Assembly: GCA_001779115.1 (NCBI GenBank)
Contig: MFJF01000013.1
Coordinates: 5,721-39,706, forward strand
DNA: 33,986 nt
Source of the DNA: Candidatus Gottesmanbacteria bacterium RIFCSPHIGHO2_01_FULL_40_15
Lineage (GTDB): Bacteria > Patescibacteriota > Microgenomatia > 2-02-FULL-39-11
Direction of reading: 5' to 3'
This document shows, one piece after another, positions 25,814 through 33,986 of the stretch (position 1 is the stretch's first letter; each line of letters opens with the position of its first letter). The notes below the pieces were generated by a model. That model did no database searches, had not been told where the DNA came from, and was given only the letters and a program-made list of their open reading frames with translations. A program made the position numbers and the translations under genes.

Positions 25814-26033
25814 AATAATTGCTGAAAAATTCGGAGTTCCTGAGGATGAAATCACTCCCAAATCTGATCTTGCCTCGGATCTTAATCTTTCCAATTTGGA
25901 AATAACCGATCTTATTAGTGAAGTTAGTCGTGAATTTGAACTGCATTTCAGGGAAGGAACCGATATCGGCAAGATTCAAAAGGTTGAAGATCTCATAAAT
26001 CTTATCGAAGCATACAGTGAAGACATACTCTAA
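25785..26033 (+). CDS. Acyl carrier protein-like domain with altered phosphopantetheine site
   Basis: 82 aa 'LNKIIAEKFGVPEDEITPKSDLASDLNLSNLEITDLISEVSREFELHF...IQKVEDLINLIEAY' aligns with ACP helices I-IV. DSL motif replaced by SNL. Confidence 0.75.
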   Translation: MENHVIRLNKIIAEKFGVPEDEITPKSDLASDLNLSNLEITDLISEVSREFELHFREGTDIGKIQKVEDLINLIEAYSEDIL

Positions 26034-26055
26034 AATTGATTAAATTAATAAAATA

Positions 26056-26745
26056 ATGTCTGAAATTGAAAAATTATCAGGAATATTAAGCATAACCTTC
26101 CAAAATAATGAACTGATTAAACAGGCTTTTATTCACCGCTCTTATCTTAATGAAGCGAGAGTAAAAATTCATTCTAATGAAAGACTGGAATTTCTAGGTG
26201 ATAGCATACTGTCGTTTTTGGTCTCTGATTTTTTGTATGCTGCATTTCCCAAGCTGCCCGAAGGAGAGCTTACCAACTTAAGGTCAAGTGTTGTTAAAAC
26301 ATCAACCCTGGCGCAAATTGCCGGTCAACTGCAACTGGGAAATTTTTTGAAACTTTCTCACGGGGAAGAAGAAAGCGGCGGCAGAAAAAATCCTTCCATT
26401 TTGGCTGATACTTTTGAAGCTTTATTGGGTGCCATTTTTCTGGATCTTGGTTTGGAACCGGTTAAAAAAATATTAAAAAATACCTTATTTTCCTTGATTG
26501 CCAAAATATATAAGGAAAAATCATATAAAGATGCCAAAAGCTCATTCCAAGAAATGGTTCAAAATGAGATTAAAATTTCACCGGTTTATAAAGTCACATC
26601 GGAAAAAGGCCCCGATCACGCTAAAGAATTTACCGTAGCCGCTTATGTCGATAATATTAAATGGGGACAAGGTAGCGGTAAAAATAAACAGGAAGCCGAG
26701 CAACAGGCAGCTATCGTAGCTATTGAGAAATGGAAGAAAAAATAA
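26056..26745 (+). CDS. rnc: Ribonuclease III
   Basis: 229 aa: 'NERLEFLGDSILSFLVSDFLY', 'ILADTFEALLGAIFLDLGL', C-terminal dsRBD. Confidence 0.96.
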   Translation: MSEIEKLSGILSITFQNNELIKQAFIHRSYLNEARVKIHSNERLEFLGDSILSFLVSDFLYAAFPKLPEGELTNLRSSVVKTSTLAQIAGQLQLGNFLKLSHGEEESGGRKNPSILADTFEALLGAIFLDLGLEPVKKILKNTLFSLIAKIYKEKSYKDAKSSFQEMVQNEIKISPVYKVTSEKGPDHAKEFTVAAYVDNIKWGQGSGKNKQEAEQQAAIVAIEKWKKK

Positions 26746-26761
26746 TATAATTTATCCTGAT

Positions 26762-26992
26762 ATGGCAGTAAAAATCAAATTAATCAGATTCGGCAGAAAA
26801 AAGAGACCAACATACAGAATTGTTGTGGCAGAGGCAAAGTCCAAAGCTACAGGTAAAACAATTGATACCATCGGTTTCTATAATCCGCTGACCGAACCTA
26901 ATAGATTAAAAGTTGATAAGGAAAAACTGGAAAAATGGCTGTCATACGGAGTCCAACCGACTGATGCCGTCAGAAAGTTGCTAAAATTATGA
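26762..26992 (+). CDS. rpsP: 30S ribosomal protein S16
   Basis: MAVKIKLIRFGRKKRPTYRIVVAEAKSKATGKTIDTIGFYNPLTEP; ATG at 26762 inside the longer ORF. Confidence 0.96.
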   Translation: MAVKIKLIRFGRKKRPTYRIVVAEAKSKATGKTIDTIGFYNPLTEPNRLKVDKEKLEKWLSYGVQPTDAVRKLLKL

Positions 26993-27219
26993 AAGATTTT
27001 TTAAAATATCTATTAAGCCTGATTGTTAACCAGCCTGAGGATCTGACTGTTGATGAGATCCCTACCGGAGAAAACGCTTTTCAGTATAATATTACTGCTG
27101 CTCCTGATGATATCGGTAAAATTATCGGTAAAGACGGAAAAATTATCCAGGCTGTAAGACAAACTGCCAAAATCCTGGCTGTAAAATTAGGCGTAAGAAT
27201 CAGAATTCAGCTGGGTTAA
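26989..27219 (+). CDS. khpA: KH-domain RNA-binding protein (KhpA-like)
   Basis: 76 aa with 'DDIGKIIGKDGKIIQAVRQTAKILA' GxxG KH motif; located rpsP-KH-trmD. Confidence 0.92.
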   Translation: MKDFLKYLLSLIVNQPEDLTVDEIPTGENAFQYNITAAPDDIGKIIGKDGKIIQAVRQTAKILAVKLGVRIRIQLG

Positions 27220-27220
27220 A

Positions 27221-27895
27221 ATGGTAATTTCCATCCTGACCTTATTCCCTCAAGTATTCTCCCAAGTTGTAGCAACATCCATAATTGGCAGAGCAAAACA
27301 AAAAAAACTGGTCAATATCCGTCTAATAAATATCAGGGATTTTTCAAAAGACAAACACAGATCAGTTGACGACAGACCCTATGGTGGAGGAGCCGGAATG
27401 TTATTGCGGGTTGATATAGTTTATAAAGCTTTAGAGGCGGCAAGAATTAAAGATTTAAAAAGGGAAAAAGTTTTCCTTTTGGATCCGGCAGGTAACTTAT
27501 TAACACAAAAAAAAATCAGGGAAATGTCGGAATTTAATCATTTGATACTTATTTGCGGACATTATGAAGGAATTGATGAACGGATCTGTCACTTCATTGA
27601 CGAAAAAATATCCATCGGTGAATATATATTAACCGGAGGTGAAATTCCGGCAATGGTAATCACTGATGCGGTTGTCAGACTGATTCCGAAAGTTCTTGAA
27701 AAACCGCAATCTACCATCGATGAATCGTTTACAGAAGATAATCAATTGGAAGCACCGCAATATACCCGGCCGGTTGAATTTATGGGGTTAAAGGTTCCCG
27801 AAATCCTCTTAAGCGGAAATCATGCCCAAATTAATAAATGGCGCAGCTCTGAGGCAAAAAAGAGAACGGGAAAATCGGAAAAACGGGGAAAGTAA
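27221..27895 (+). CDS. trmD: tRNA (guanine37-N1)-methyltransferase
   Basis: 'ISILTLFPQVF', 'KHRSVDDRPYGGGAGMLLRVD', 'LILICGHYEGIDERI', 'SIGEYILTGGEIPAMVITDAVVRLIPKVL'. Confidence 0.97.
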   Translation: MVISILTLFPQVFSQVVATSIIGRAKQKKLVNIRLINIRDFSKDKHRSVDDRPYGGGAGMLLRVDIVYKALEAARIKDLKREKVFLLDPAGNLLTQKKIREMSEFNHLILICGHYEGIDERICHFIDEKISIGEYILTGGEIPAMVITDAVVRLIPKVLEKPQSTIDESFTEDNQLEAPQYTRPVEFMGLKVPEILLSGNHAQINKWRSSEAKKRTGKSEKRGK

Positions 27896-27897
27896 TT

Positions 27898-28647
27898 CTA
27901 TAGAAACAAATTTTCCTTGCCGACCGGAACTTCCTTTTGTATTTCTTCAATAGCTTCAATCGGAAATTGCTTCTCCAATATTCTATCAAACAACTCTTTG
28001 TAAGTCTGGTTATATTCGGGTAATTGCGAATCGATTTTACCAATGGATTCAGGTAGAGGATTGAAATAGGTATTTCCGTCAATTACCGCCCTTATAAGGC
28101 CAAAATCTAAAATTTCCAGTCTTATCTGGCCGGTTGTTATCAGCCTGCCTGAGAGATCGGACAATGATAGTAAAAAATTTTGTAACTGATCAGGAGTACC
28201 GATTACTTCCAATGATAAAGGTACTAAATATGAATTTGTTCCCGGATCTTTTTTAGTAAGTGCTGATACGGATGATATTGCTCCTAACTGAAAATCAGTC
28301 CTGGAAATTGATATTCCCAACTTTTGCTGCAATTGGTCAAGAGTGGTAAATAAAAGTACATAATCGCGGCTTGCCGGAATGACGTAATTTAATTTTACGA
28401 AATTGTCCTGAAAAAGTTTTCCGTCAATCGAACTTAAAGTTCTCTCCTTTCTTTGAAGTCTAGTTAAGCGCTCTCTTAATCTGTTTCCGTCACGGTAAAT
28501 TTCGCGGGCTTTTGTGATATTGGGTATTAAAAGTTTTACTGTCAGAAATAAAACAAAAACAATTACCGTCACTGACGATACCAGAAATTCATATTTCTTA
28601 ATCAGTTTAAGAATTTGTTTATTTTTTTCGGTTTGTTTTTCTTTCAT
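27898..28647 (-). CDS. Type IV pilus PilO-like membrane protein
   Basis: 249 aa, N-terminal TM followed by coiled coil and PilO-like ferredoxin fold; downstream of pilM/pilN-like genes. Confidence 0.7.
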   Translation of the reverse strand: MKEKQTEKNKQILKLIKKYEFLVSSVTVIVFVLFLTVKLLIPNITKAREIYRDGNRLRERLTRLQRKERTLSSIDGKLFQDNFVKLNYVIPASRDYVLLFTTLDQLQQKLGISISRTDFQLGAISSVSALTKKDPGTNSYLVPLSLEVIGTPDQLQNFLLSLSDLSGRLITTGQIRLEILDFGLIRAVIDGNTYFNPLPESIGKIDSQLPEYNQTYKELFDRILEKQFPIEAIEEIQKEVPVGKENLFL

Positions 28648-28660
28648 AATCTCAGATATT

Positions 28661-29239
28661 TTATTTTTTTAATGCGCTATCAAGGGACTTACGGTTATTT
28701 ACGTTTAATTCAACCGACAGGCTGTAACTCCCCGCACTGTCCCGCACAATACCGTTGGCAATAATATTATTAAATCCCGAAATTCTTTCATGTTTTATCA
28801 TTTCACTGACAAAAATTTCCAATGTATCTATGGAAGGCGCGCTGATCGTCAGACTTACTTTTCCTGATTGATCAATGGTAGCCTGTGATAATAAAATTCC
28901 CGTATCAGGAGTATTGATAATAACCGGTAAAATATTAATTATAATTTTGCTGTCTGCGCTCAATACTTTTTTGATCGTTTCAAGAACGGATATGGAGGTC
29001 AGATAAACTGATTCACGGGGTTTTTCCAAAGATATTTTTCTTTCCAAAAGATCAATTTCTGTATTTATCCGGTTGAATTCTCGTAAGTTTTGTTGGACAT
29101 AAAGTAATGACACAGAGTAAAAAACAAGAAAAATTATTAATGAAGTTCCGGCAATAATAGGAGCTATTTTTTTAATACGCCTTAAATATGAAGAATCTTC
29201 TTCAATATCAGGAAGTAAATTTATCGACTTATGCTTCAT
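28661..29239 (-). CDS. Type IV pilus PilN-like protein
   Basis: 192 aa beginning MKHKSINLLPD with a single TM, a typical PilN N-terminus. Confidence 0.75.
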   Translation of the reverse strand: MKHKSINLLPDIEEDSSYLRRIKKIAPIIAGTSLIIFLVFYSVSLLYVQQNLREFNRINTEIDLLERKISLEKPRESVYLTSISVLETIKKVLSADSKIIINILPVIINTPDTGILLSQATIDQSGKVSLTISAPSIDTLEIFVSEMIKHERISGFNNIIANGIVRDSAGSYSLSVELNVNNRKSLDSALKK

Positions 29240-29240
29240 T

Positions 29241-30266
29241 TTAGATTTCCTTCAAAGCTAATCCTATTGCAGTGGTATACATGGGCGCGTCCGGATTTAA
29301 AGTCTGCAATACATCCTGATCCATTTCAATATTGATAAAAGGATTGGCTATCTGTGAATTAACACCGATATATTTCGTTGTGGATAACATTAGACCCGAC
29401 AGTTTAGCCGTTCCTCCTGAAATAACCAAAGTCATTAATTCTTCTTTAGGATATTCTTCCCTGAAATATGCTATGGTTTTTTCTATTTCGGCAAATAAAT
29501 TGGAAAAAAACGGCATCATTATTTTATTAAGTTTTCCCTCCAATTTGTCTTCCTCCAATCCGTAAGTCTTTTTATATTCTTCAGCCTGTGCAAAATCAAA
29601 TCCCAATTCCTCGGAAATTGCTCTGGTCAAAGTATTACCGCCAATCGGATAATTTTTGGTAAATACCAATATCTTCTCCCGGACTATGGCAATTTCGGTT
29701 CCTGTTGCGCCGATCGCTACCATAACCATATTGGGAAGTGTCGGCAAACTGTTTATTATCGACCGGCTGCCGGCTAATATTTCCGTTTCGATGGCAACCG
29801 GATTAAGACCTGTTAAATTTATAATCCGCATATATTTTTCAATTAAAGTAATGGGAGCCGCCACCAGCACGATTTTCATCCTATTGTTAACATCGTTTTT
29901 ACCGATGATGGAATAATCTATCTTCACTTTATTCAGGGGCAGCGGGATGTACTGCTCCGCTTCCCATTGGATACTCGATTCGATTTCTTTTTCATTCATT
30001 ACCGGAATTTCAATTATCTGGGTAGTCACCTTATAAGATGGTAAGGACAAGACAACATCGCCTGTGGACAGTTTTAAATCATGAACCAGCTGGTTAACGG
30101 CATTGGCAATCACCTGTTCATCAGTATGGCCTACCATATCAGCATCAACTTTTGGAGTGGCAATATAACCGGCTGACAGCAGGCTGAACTTATTTTTATT
30201 ACGTGAAATCTGAACCCCTTTAATGAATTGGGAACCGATATCAAGCCCTAAAAGTATTTTGGACAT
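29241..30266 (-). CDS. pilM: Type IV pilus assembly protein PilM
   Basis: 341 aa: 'LLGLDIGSQFIKGVQI', 'SLPSYKVTTQIIEIPVMNEKEIESSIQWEAEQYIPLPLNKVKIDY', 'LVISGGTAKLSGL' actin-like fold motifs. Confidence 0.9.
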   Translation of the reverse strand: MSKILLGLDIGSQFIKGVQISRNKNKFSLLSAGYIATPKVDADMVGHTDEQVIANAVNQLVHDLKLSTGDVVLSLPSYKVTTQIIEIPVMNEKEIESSIQWEAEQYIPLPLNKVKIDYSIIGKNDVNNRMKIVLVAAPITLIEKYMRIINLTGLNPVAIETEILAGSRSIINSLPTLPNMVMVAIGATGTEIAIVREKILVFTKNYPIGGNTLTRAISEELGFDFAQAEEYKKTYGLEEDKLEGKLNKIMMPFFSNLFAEIEKTIAYFREEYPKEELMTLVISGGTAKLSGLMLSTTKYIGVNSQIANPFINIEMDQDVLQTLNPDAPMYTTAIGLALKEI

Positions 30267-30307
30267 TATTTTAAGTATGAGATTAAAATTACCACCTTGT
30301 CAACAGC

Positions 30308-31162
30308 TTAATTTTCGGAGAAAAAGGTAAAATCAAGAAGGGCCGGTAAGACCGGATAACCCTGGACCACTTGAATTTTTCTGACAACGCCTGTTTCGGT
30401 TTGGCCGATACTGTCGATTATTCTGCCCTGCACCGGCAAAATGCTTTGCGGAGAAACCGTAAAAGCGGTAGCGCTATATATCGGTTGAAGCCTCAGAAAT
30501 AAAAATATCGAAGCAGGGTCAATTTCAAAATCATCGGTCGTATTGTCGGCATCGGTTGAAGGAATTATTAATTTTCTGAACGGAAATTTTCCCTCACAAT
30601 AGCCACCTAAAACATCGGCCATCATAAAACCGTTACTGCGGGATACGGAATCATATGCCTTTTTGGCAACTTTATATTCATTGCCGTCTTTATAAAAAAT
30701 ACTGACAAGTACGGCCGGATCACTACCCGGAACACTGCCGAAGCAAATCTCGAGAATTGAATTAACCGGATAAGAATATCCCGTTTCGTTAATGGAATTA
30801 TCCGTGTTATGGTCAACCAGCCATATTGTCTGGCTACTGCCGACTTCGGTCAACGGAGTATTGTAATCATCCGTATTCCCTCCCAGTTGCCGGACTTTAT
30901 AATTGGCACTGGCTCCTTCAAGATTTATGGTGCCTGTCGGACCGATGGCAATATTACCCCGAAGCGCCGTTTCTATCCCGGCCTCGGCAGCTGAAAATGC
31001 CCGGGACGACTGTTCAATTTGGGACGATATTCTTATATCCGTAATCGTTCTTGAAATAAGCGATAATCCGATCGTTAATCCGACGACGGTAATCAGTACC
31101 AGTATAAGAACAATTTGCCCTTCATCAAACCGTTTTATGAAATCGGCATATTTTTTTGTCAT
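30308..31162 (-). CDS. PilX-like type IV pilus-associated protein
   Basis: 284 aa; 'DEGQIVLILVLITVVGLTIGLSLISRTITDIRISSQIEQSSRAFSAAEAGIETAL' is a PilX-type N-terminal TM/helix. Confidence 0.65.
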   Translation of the reverse strand: MTKKYADFIKRFDEGQIVLILVLITVVGLTIGLSLISRTITDIRISSQIEQSSRAFSAAEAGIETALRGNIAIGPTGTINLEGASANYKVRQLGGNTDDYNTPLTEVGSSQTIWLVDHNTDNSINETGYSYPVNSILEICFGSVPGSDPAVLVSIFYKDGNEYKVAKKAYDSVSRSNGFMMADVLGGYCEGKFPFRKLIIPSTDADNTTDDFEIDPASIFLFLRLQPIYSATAFTVSPQSILPVQGRIIDSIGQTETGVVRKIQVVQGYPVLPALLDFTFFSEN

Positions 31163-33957
31163 CTTGATATCTCCTGCCAGTTCACCTGGGGTCTGCCCAA
31201 ATAGGGCAAAAGATCAATAATATATTTCGGCTGGTAAATAAACTGGTAGGTCGGCTGGGTCAGGCTGTAAAATTTCCGGTTGAAATTGATCGTTCTGGCA
31301 TATACCATTCCGTCAATAATAATCGGCTGATCACCATCGGCTATAGTAAATGTCTGGCTGGAAATAAACAGTCCCGGTATCCGGGTAACATCTCCGCCGA
31401 TATATATATTTCCGTTGACGATAAAGACAACTGAATCCTGCGGATCACTCAAGGAAAAATTCTGTTTTATTTCCAAAGATCCTGAAACAAGCATTATCGT
31501 CACATCCTTTTGCGGAGTCCTGTTGCCGTCAAATGTCGGATCCAGACTGTAATATCCCAACCCCGAATAGGAATATATGGAATTAATCGGGTCAATATTA
31601 TCACCAATAAACGGAGTTGGCGTTGGGGTTGCCGGTAGCGGAGTTGGTGTTATAGTTGGTGTTAAAGTGCTGATTGGTATCGGAGTTGCTGTCGGGGTTA
31701 CAGTAGGTGATAATGTTGCTTGTGGCACCGGTTTTATAACCAACCCTGCCATAGCCCAATCGGAAGTATCTGCTAAAGTGTGTTCAGCCAAATCAGTGCC
31801 TGCCGTCGACAATACCCGGTCATGAACATAAAGGGTTGTTTCCTCTCCTCCGCCGATATAATCATAAGCCCGCTCTGTATAATCCGGATCTGCGGTGGTA
31901 ATATTTCTCCACCCGGCATCAAGAGCGGTCAAAAGTATTGAATTATTCCTGGTTGAAGTTAAAGACAGCGAAACGTTTGCGTTGCTGGTCCCGCCGCTGC
32001 AGGCTCCTTCCTGTCCGTTTCTGTTTGAGCCGGCCGGATTCTCAACCGGAGTTACCGGGTCAACATTGCCGTATTTTGAAACGGCCCCGACCGCCGAAAG
32101 TGTCGTTGAAGCAAAAGTAATCGTCACGTTTCCATCGGCGGGCGATCCGAAAGCTGACCAGACTTCCGCTCTGTTACTCAATCCGCCCGCACACTGTTCC
32201 TTGTGCTGGGTAAAGGTCAGGCCTAAACCTGTTACGGAGACCACATCAACATTAGTCCTTGAACCGACGCTGACCACATAAAGCTGATCGACTCCGCCGG
32301 TGGTCGGACAGACTATTGATGCCACTCCTGTTCCTTTGCACACCTGGGTTTCATTATGAACAGGAGATCCGCCCGGAACGGCAGTCGGGGTCGGAGTAAA
32401 TGCGATCGGTGTCACTGTCGGAGTCGGAGTAGGGGTTGGAATTACTGGTGAATAATTAAATAAAGCCTGAACTTCGTTTGATGAAAGGGCACGGTTGTAG
32501 ATACGGACATCGTCCATTATTCCGCCGAAATCTTTTTCCGTATAAGAGGCTCCTCCGTTTCCGATGGAGACATTATCATTATTTGCTAAAGACGTAACCG
32601 TGGTATCGGTTGCCGATCCGGCTGGCTGGCCGTCAACATAAATAAATATTTTATCACTGCTGACATCTCTTACAGCAGTAATTAAATGCCATGTATTATT
32701 GTTTAAGGCGGTCGAATTACAGGTAACATTATAATTAGTACCGTCACCGGTCTCAAAACAGGCTATTTCACTCTGATCAAGATACACAATATAAGGATAT
32801 ACGCCGGATGAAGCTCTTTTTGCCAGTAAAAAAGCATGCGTTCCGGCAGCTACATTCATTGAGGTTTTAATCCAGGCCGAGACGCTGTATGATTGTGTTG
32901 TTCCGCCCATATCAATAGATGCCGTCTCCGGTATGCTGACAACATCATTAGCACCGTCAAAATTAAGAGCCGATCCGAATTTCCCGGTTGTCCAGGATAC
33001 ATCACCGGTGAAGCTCGAGCTGGTATTGCCGTTTCCCGAAGAATCATTGATTACTGTCCCGGCAGCTTCATCCATTTCCCAGTGTCCGGCCAACCCCTGG
33101 TTCAGATCAATTGGAGTCGGTGTCGGTGTCGGAAGCGGAGTGGCAGTTGGTGTGGCAGTCGGCAATGGCGCCGGCCTGATAACCAGTCCGGCCATTGACC
33201 AGCCTGTACTTCCTGATAAAGAATGAGTTATTGTATCGGTACCGGCGGTCGGCCAATCCCGGTCATGGACGTAAATTGTTGTTATATTACTGCTGCCTAC
33301 AGTACCGGTAAAACGCAGACTGTAATCCGCGTCTCCCGTTTGAAGAGGTTGATTACCCGTATCCAAACCGGCAAAAAGAATAGTATTGCCAACTGTTGAT
33401 GTTAAGTCTAATGTGGCTGTTGCCGAATTACTCCCGCCGCTGCAGGTAGCGCTTTCCTGTCCGACCCTGTTGCTTCCGGCAGGATTTTCAATCGGGTTAG
33501 TCGGATCAGCGTTAGAGTAACGGGAGATAGCCCCGACAGCTGATAAAACGGTCGCATCAAAAGTAATTGTCACATCGCCGCTTGATGGTGAACCGAAAGC
33601 ATACCAGACTTCGGTTCTGTTGGCACCGTTGGCTGAACATTGTGATTTGGCTCTTAGCCAGTTAAGTCCTGCTCCAATTACAGTAATTATATTTTGATTA
33701 TCCCTTATGCCTGCTGTCAGAAGATATAATTTATTGGTTCCGCCGTTTAATGAACATATTATCTGACTGACATTTGTTCCTTTACAATTGGCTGAACTTA
33801 CCGTTTCATCATGGACGGGACTGGCGGAAATGGGAGAAACCATTTTATTAATTCCGTATATTGCCAAAATCAAAATAAATAAAAATAATAAAATTACTTT
33901 TCGTTTTAGTCTGAGCCGGTTTATTTGAAATTTTAATTTATTGATTCTTCTTTTCAT
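31159..33957 (-). CDS. Large surface protein: duplicated Cys-rich module, LamG domain, PT-rich linkers, PilX-neighbour C-terminal domain (putative adhesin)
   Basis: 932 aa with N-terminal TM; paired modules beginning SPVHDETVSSANCKGT / SPVHNETQVCKGT; LamG/ConA-like 'GHWEMDEAAGTVINDSSGNGN...'; linkers such as PTATPTATPLPTPTPTPI. ATGA-type overlap with the pilX-like gene. Confidence 0.8.
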   Translation of the reverse strand: MKRRINKLKFQINRLRLKRKVILLFLFILILAIYGINKMVSPISASPVHDETVSSANCKGTNVSQIICSLNGGTNKLYLLTAGIRDNQNIITVIGAGLNWLRAKSQCSANGANRTEVWYAFGSPSSGDVTITFDATVLSAVGAISRYSNADPTNPIENPAGSNRVGQESATCSGGSNSATATLDLTSTVGNTILFAGLDTGNQPLQTGDADYSLRFTGTVGSSNITTIYVHDRDWPTAGTDTITHSLSGSTGWSMAGLVIRPAPLPTATPTATPLPTPTPTPIDLNQGLAGHWEMDEAAGTVINDSSGNGNTSSSFTGDVSWTTGKFGSALNFDGANDVVSIPETASIDMGGTTQSYSVSAWIKTSMNVAAGTHAFLLAKRASSGVYPYIVYLDQSEIACFETGDGTNYNVTCNSTALNNNTWHLITAVRDVSSDKIFIYVDGQPAGSATDTTVTSLANNDNVSIGNGGASYTEKDFGGIMDDVRIYNRALSSNEVQALFNYSPVIPTPTPTPTVTPIAFTPTPTAVPGGSPVHNETQVCKGTGVASIVCPTTGGVDQLYVVSVGSRTNVDVVSVTGLGLTFTQHKEQCAGGLSNRAEVWSAFGSPADGNVTITFASTTLSAVGAVSKYGNVDPVTPVENPAGSNRNGQEGACSGGTSNANVSLSLTSTRNNSILLTALDAGWRNITTADPDYTERAYDYIGGGEETTLYVHDRVLSTAGTDLAEHTLADTSDWAMAGLVIKPVPQATLSPTVTPTATPIPISTLTPTITPTPLPATPTPTPFIGDNIDPINSIYSYSGLGYYSLDPTFDGNRTPQKDVTIMLVSGSLEIKQNFSLSDPQDSVVFIVNGNIYIGGDVTRIPGLFISSQTFTIADGDQPIIIDGMVYARTINFNRKFYSLTQPTYQFIYQPKYIIDLLPYLGRPQVNWQEISR

Positions 33958-33986
33958 AAGCTCAAATCCTCTTTAAACTGACTGCA

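Noticed and set aside
31577-33226. Plus-strand ORFs and GTxG repeats opposite the adhesin
   Set aside because: They are the antisense translation of Pro/Thr linker codons (ggtgtcggagttgg...), not separate genes or a CRISPR/minisatellite array.
1-33986. CRISPR array, cas genes, toxin-antitoxin or classical phage defence system
   Set aside because: No regularly spaced repeats or recognisable defence genes seen on either strand.
1-33986. UGA recoding (as in SR1/Gracilibacteria)
   Set aside because: TGA is used as the natural stop of several conserved genes (e.g. rplT, rpmF) and no conserved gene needs in-frame TGA readthrough.

Overview
This 34 kb window looks like a chromosomal stretch from a Candidate Phyla Radiation (Patescibacteria/Microgenomates-like) bacterium. 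That placement is inferred from reduced gene architectures, short intergenic spaces and gene content; no search was run. It encodes translation and core genes: lepA, an epmA-like gene, efp, tig-like, nth, thrS-infC-rpmI-rplT-pheS-pheT, tyrS, recG, rpmF, nusB, acp-like, rnc, rpsP, khpA and trmD. It also has six tRNAs (Pro, His, Arg, Lys, Leu, Val), two tandem lysozyme-like secreted proteins, a PBP1A, an ATP-grasp ligase and a type IV pilus-like cluster with a large LamG/PT-linker adhesin. The left edge carries the 3' end of a large serine recombinase that reads into tRNA-Pro. The most interesting signals are regulatory and lie in one operon. (1) A compact T-box-like leader sits before thrS, with a textbook UGGAACC 7-nt bulge antiterminator. 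(2) A short Phe-rich leader ORF (MMGQTENFFSFYFTPEL...) before pheS is followed by mutually exclusive 1:2 / 2:3 / 3:4 hairpins and a U6 terminator, i.e. ribosome-mediated attenuation at the same operon position as E. coli pheM. Other notable points: an acyl-carrier-like protein that has lost the canonical phosphopantetheine Ser, an EpmA-EF-P pair, a promoter placed directly on top of a terminator hairpin, and domain-stripped ThrRS, PheT and trigger factor.
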